The notes below the pieces were generated by a model, which worked only from the letters and a program-made list of their open reading frames with translations, was not told the DNA's origin and ran no database searches. A stretch of DNA of 64,000 nt from Chamaecyparis obtusa. Taxonomy: Eukaryota > Streptophyta > Pinopsida > Cupressales > Cupressaceae. Where the stretch lies: positions 1,708,001 through 1,772,000 of the forward strand of contig BSBK01000869.1 of the NCBI GenBank assembly GCA_027943335.1, in the 5' to 3' direction. Below, one piece after another: positions 60,444 to 64,000 of the stretch (the stretch's first letter is position 1; each line of letters starts with the position of its first letter). Made by a program: the position numbers and the translations under genes.

Positions 60444-60565
60444 GGCATAACAGCTGTATTGAACTTGCAATGCAAAAATGAACAAGAAAACTGGGGAATT
60501 GATTCTCAAGCTATCAGCAAGGCATTTGAACAAAATTCCACTACAGTGGTCAATTGCTCAATAAG
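60444..60565 (+). CDS. LSF1 exon, phosphatase-like domain continues
   Basis: This 122-nt exon encodes 40 codons plus two bases: GITAVLNLQCKNEQENWGID, then SQAISKAFEQNSTTVVNCSI and the first two bases of an Arg or Ser codon. GITAVLNLQ and ENWGID are diagnostic for the SEX4/LSF group of plant glucan phosphatase-like proteins. The acceptor is TCTGGTGTAG and the donor is AAG/GTGATT, phase 2. The downstream exon with the Cys-x5-Arg loop region and CBM48 is not in the remaining 3.4 kb and must lie past the window. The preceding intron exceeds 27 kb. Confidence 0.92.
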
Positions 60566-61656
60566 GTGATTTTTTTCTAAAGAAAATACTTTCACAGTTC
60601 TTTATCCTGTCCTGTTTCACATGTAGAACTATTTTTATTTTACCTGAATTGTTTCCTTTTTGTATAGGTTTATGCATGATAATTTTTGCTAGACAATGAA
60701 GTCAGTTGTGAATAAATGAGGTTAATATGCATACATTTGAAAATGCTCACCCATAACTTTGACAGTTTGGTTGATTTCAATAGGTCAGCCAAGACGATAG
60801 GAGAGATACATAAAAGTCTAAAATATATTTTTTCTAAGGATTTTAATTAAGTGTAGTTATCTTATCTAACATCGTTGCTTTTGCTGCATACTTTCTATTA
60901 GATTAGATTTCATTTTGGTATTTGGTTATATCTTGTTTTACCTCATAGCTTTGCTATCTTGTAATGTCATATTGATGACATACAATTAGGAAAGCATATG
61001 ATGATGTTATTGTGGGTTTTAAGTGGTCATTGTTACCAATCACCTGTAAAATTCATCAATCATGTTAATATAAATATGGATGTGTCACCAATCTAACTAC
61101 GTATAGTTCCAATCACTATTTTAGATAGTAGGGCCCCCTTGCTTGATCAGCGCTAGTGATGAAATAGAGTTACAATCATAGTTGATGAGATGTCTAACTA
61201 GTAAAAGTCACAGTGTCAAGTTTTTGGGCATGCGTATTGCATTGCATTAATTAGGTTCCCACTCTTATATACTATTACTTTGGCATCCTTACTATTGTTA
61301 GCATAGTTCACAAACTCAGATTGGGCAAAACATTGGTAGTCCCAAATTTGACTTGGACTTGGCAACTTGGCGAAATCTTGAAACATAAAAAATACTTAAC
61401 TTCCTATAAAAACATTAATTTTAGGCAAAATACAATTACAAATGTATGAAATGAGTTTGTAAAATGTTGGGAATGTGTTTTCTATCAGATTTTAACATAA
61501 AAAGAGTACAATATTGCATCATCATGTGAATACAATGGCTAACGAATAACTCTGATATGTAGTATGAATTTGTAATGATTGTCCTTGAAAATCATCACCA
61601 TAACTTGCATATTTTGTAAGTTACAGTGAAAAATACAACTTCTATTCCTCATTCTA

Positions 61657-62050
61657 TGTTTGTAGGCTCTTCAACAATTGTGTCCACCTTTCTTGTGCAA
61701 AGGGGAAAGTATTATTGCACGAAACTTTTGTTAAAAATTGAAGACTGAGATTGGGAGGAAATACCATGCTTTTTTAGGTCACGGGCATGCTTCTACAATA
61801 GCTACATCCTCCATAGATTGCCTCTCAATATCAACAATCTTGTTTTTCATACACATGGAGTTGTCCTATTCCTAATCATACACATTCCAATCTCTATGCA
61901 ACTCAATCTGATATATGTTTATAGGCTTTTGAACAGTTGCGCCCACCTTTCTTGTGCAAAGGGGAAAGTGTTATTGCACAAAATTTTTGTTAAAAGATGA
62001 AGAATGAGATTGAGAGGAACTAGCATGCTTTTCTAGGTCATGAGCATCAC
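61657..62050. repeat. Direct duplication spaced by about 259 bp
   Basis: Two copies of about 135 bp (61657-61791 and 61916-62050) share CCACCTTTCTTGTGCAAAGG and the following GGAAAGT-TTATTGCAC and ATGCTTTT-TAGGTCA blocks. They differ at many positions. The unit lies between the exon and the LINE 3' end. Confidence 0.75.
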
Positions 62051-62089
62051 ATATTGGTCGCAAAGTAAAAATAGAAAGTAGTTACATCT

Positions 62090-64000
62090 TTTAAGTAGAT
62101 AAGATAAATTATTAATTTCCAACAAGAGATCGCCAAAAGGGTCTAAGGGATTGAAAGCATACAAAGCAAACTGCCAATAGAAAGAGCGCCAAACTGTGTC
62201 CGAGGAAAGAACAACAACAAGAAAGCTAAAGAGCCAGAAAGAGCGACTAGAGGCCCTTTCCAGGTGAGAAGTAATCAAGCATCGAAGGATACGGTCCGAG
62301 GTGAGAAAGAGCCCCAGACCGTCTCTGAATAGCTCTTGAGGTGGAGTTCTGTTGCCGAGTGTGGCCTCTACGAGGTCTCACAATCCTGGTGTGTCCAGAG
62401 GAAGGAGGACTGAGAGGTGCTTCGTGCCGCGGGCCGGGGACACCAAAGTGAAAAAGGATGTGATAAGCTGATTGGAGCTCTGGCTTGACAGAAACTGAAG
62501 CTGGAGAGTGGAATCACGAAGCCGCGTGGTCTCCTATAGATAAAGAGAAAGGCACCGCTGATCGGTATATCTGAAGGAGGAAAGGGATCTGCACTCTCTG
62601 AACAAGCAATGAAACCTTCCTCTGATCTCGTAGTAAATGTGACAGCGAAAAATGAAGTGTCTCTGTTTCCGCCTCCATTAAGGTGCAAAGGCGGCAGGTT
62701 CGGTCAGCTCTGTCAATGTGGTGGTCTGTCTGGATGCGGAGCCGGTGGGAACCAACTCTGAAAGACCCCAAAGCAATACGGAGAGTGTGACTCTAGTGGT
62801 GAGCCAAGTACGGGGGGCACACAATGACCCCATCCTGGATCTCCATATAGTGCTCTGCATAAAAGGCCATCCTAGGATGGAGCCCCCCAGGAGGGTTGCT
62901 CCATGTCGTAATAATATACTGCCTGTAGACGTCAAGTTTGACATGTCCATTGAGCTCTTGCTGAGAGGGGGTGGGCGGGAGAATCCAGGGAGAACTAAAA
63001 GGGGGGTAGATGATCAATCGAGATCCCCACAGAACCCAGCAAGGCAGAAGCTTCGGCGTACCAGCAACGAGCTCTACTAGAGGGGTCGGAGCTCGCCAAC
63101 ACCAAAGAAGAGCAGTAAGCAAGGTATGGATATCTCTGTCGACTGTCAGTAGAATCAGCGAAGCTCCGGAGACGGTGAAGGAACCAGATCAGATAAAAAA
63201 TGGCCATAAGTCTGAAAGGATGTGCACCAAACTCAGCAAGGATAATGCTATGAGGAGTAGAACGATGACATCTGATGAGGCACCAAAGGAGGAGGATTTG
63301 AACTCTCTCAACCGAAGTCCAATCCGACTCAAGGAGAGAGGGCCCCCACACAACAAAGCTGTATAGAACAGTCAGCCTGACTAAGGAGTCCAGGAGGGAC
63401 AACTTGGACTTGATGTCCTGAAAGTGATGTCTCAAGTATTGTCTCTCATGTAGAGCCAAGGAACCCAACCCCTTGTTGACACGGGGCTGCATAGTAGGTC
63501 TCAAACTGAAGTGAGGCCCAGAGAACTTAACCCCAAGGTAAGCATAGGCAGATGAAATCTCAATCTCTGTGCCCTGGAAGTAGAAGTGAAGATGAGAGGC
63601 CTTCAAGCAATTGAAGACGATCACTTGGGTCTTGCCCAGGTTCACAAGCAGCTGCTGAAGGTCACAAAAGGAAGCCAAACCATCAAGGAGTCTCTGCAAG
63701 CCCTCAGGGGAGGAGGCCAAGAGGACCACATCATTGGCAAATAAAAGAATGGAGATCAGGACCTAATGCAGATAACAACCGTTGTTAAGGACCGAGAAAT
63801 CCTGGAGGAAAGCCTCGAGCTCATCAATGTATATGCCAAATAGCGTAGGGAAAAGAGGGCAGCCCTGCTTCACCCCAATGGTGCTCTAGATCGGATCGGA
63901 GAAACCTTGTGGAGTCCTAAACCATCCCACCACACTCTCGTAAAGCCTCATAATAGCAGTCAGGAGAGTCTCAAAAATCCCAATGTCTCTGAGTCTCTGG
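62090..64000 (-). pseudogene. LINE reverse transcriptase pseudogene, runs off window
   Basis: Read on the minus strand from the window edge: VKQGCPLFPTLFGIYIDE (about 63820-63876), LLFANDVVLLASSPEGL (about 63710-63750), VNLGKTQVIVFN, then SSAYAYLGVKF, the conserved order of non-LTR reverse transcriptase motifs. The catalytic FADD/YADD box reads FAND (63730-63741), losing the first Asp. In-frame stops lie near 63887 and 63764. A long open C-terminal part follows (62995-63729), then frame-shifted segments with a Cys/His block (RTCRLC...LHF) and IYYEIRGRF-type text, as in plant LINEs. The 3' end is near 62090 without a clear poly(A). The N-terminal part and ORF1 lie outside the window. Confidence 0.75.

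Larger units (their letters stand above)
60566..64000 (+). other. 5' part of the next LSF1 intron
   Basis: The intron opens with GTGATTTT. Positions 60566-61650 are AT-rich without any recognised element. The local duplication and the LINE described below follow. No further LSF1 exon was found up to the window end. Confidence 0.7.

Noticed and set aside
60566..62050. Next LSF1 exon with the Cys-x5-Arg region
   Set aside because: No stretch encodes the expected Leu/Lys-rich helix and VFVTCTTG-like loop. The exon is presumed to lie past the window.

Overview
This window is nuclear DNA of a land plant. The intron sizes and repeat content suggest a gymnosperm, probably a conifer, but that is inference. 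All 64 kb appears to lie inside one plus-strand gene. Four coding exons (6529-6635, 29848-30331, 32633-32704, 60444-60565) join in one open frame of 785 nt with matching splice phases. Together they encode the end of a PDZ-like domain, the linker and the start of a dual-specificity-phosphatase-like domain. The product matches LSF1 (LIKE SEX FOUR 1), the chloroplast starch-degradation protein. The complete introns between them are about 23.2 kb, 2.3 kb and 27.7 kb. The first exons lie upstream of the window. The exons for the HCX5R-region phosphatase core and the CBM48 domain lie downstream.

Almost everything else is transposable-element debris.

1-6528 (end of an upstream intron): a degenerate ORF of about 1,070 codons (1159-4666), then an LTR-like tail with TATA and AATAAA signals.

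6636-29847: a fold-back repeat cluster (9252-11010), copia and gypsy fragments, a LINE whose ORF1 is split by a solo LTR (22196-23989), a small copia-type element with exact LTRs, PBS, PPT and target duplication (26555-27977), and a non-autonomous hAT-like element with an 8-bp duplication (28348-29526) ending about 320 bp before exon 29848.

30332-32632: short, with no clear element.

32705-60443: a chromodomain-type Ty3/gypsy element (33389-42812, target duplication AGCTT) holding a second LTR element (35577-38221, duplication CAAAT). Then comes a copia-type element (about 43050-46691) holding a solo LTR (43347-44996, duplication AGAAG), a 5'-truncated LINE (49150-50220), and a long LTR-like unit (50768-57526) split by a 4.8-kb copia-type element (52636-57449, duplication CTCTG).

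60566-64000: a 259-bp-spaced duplication, then a LINE reverse-transcriptase pseudogene running off the right edge.

Two patterns recur. Several unrelated LTRs share the long inverted terminus TGTAATGTCCCC...GGGGACATTACA. One copia-type element carries a run of hairpins whose stems differ while the loop text is kept. No tRNA, rRNA, CRISPR or intact autonomous transposon was seen.
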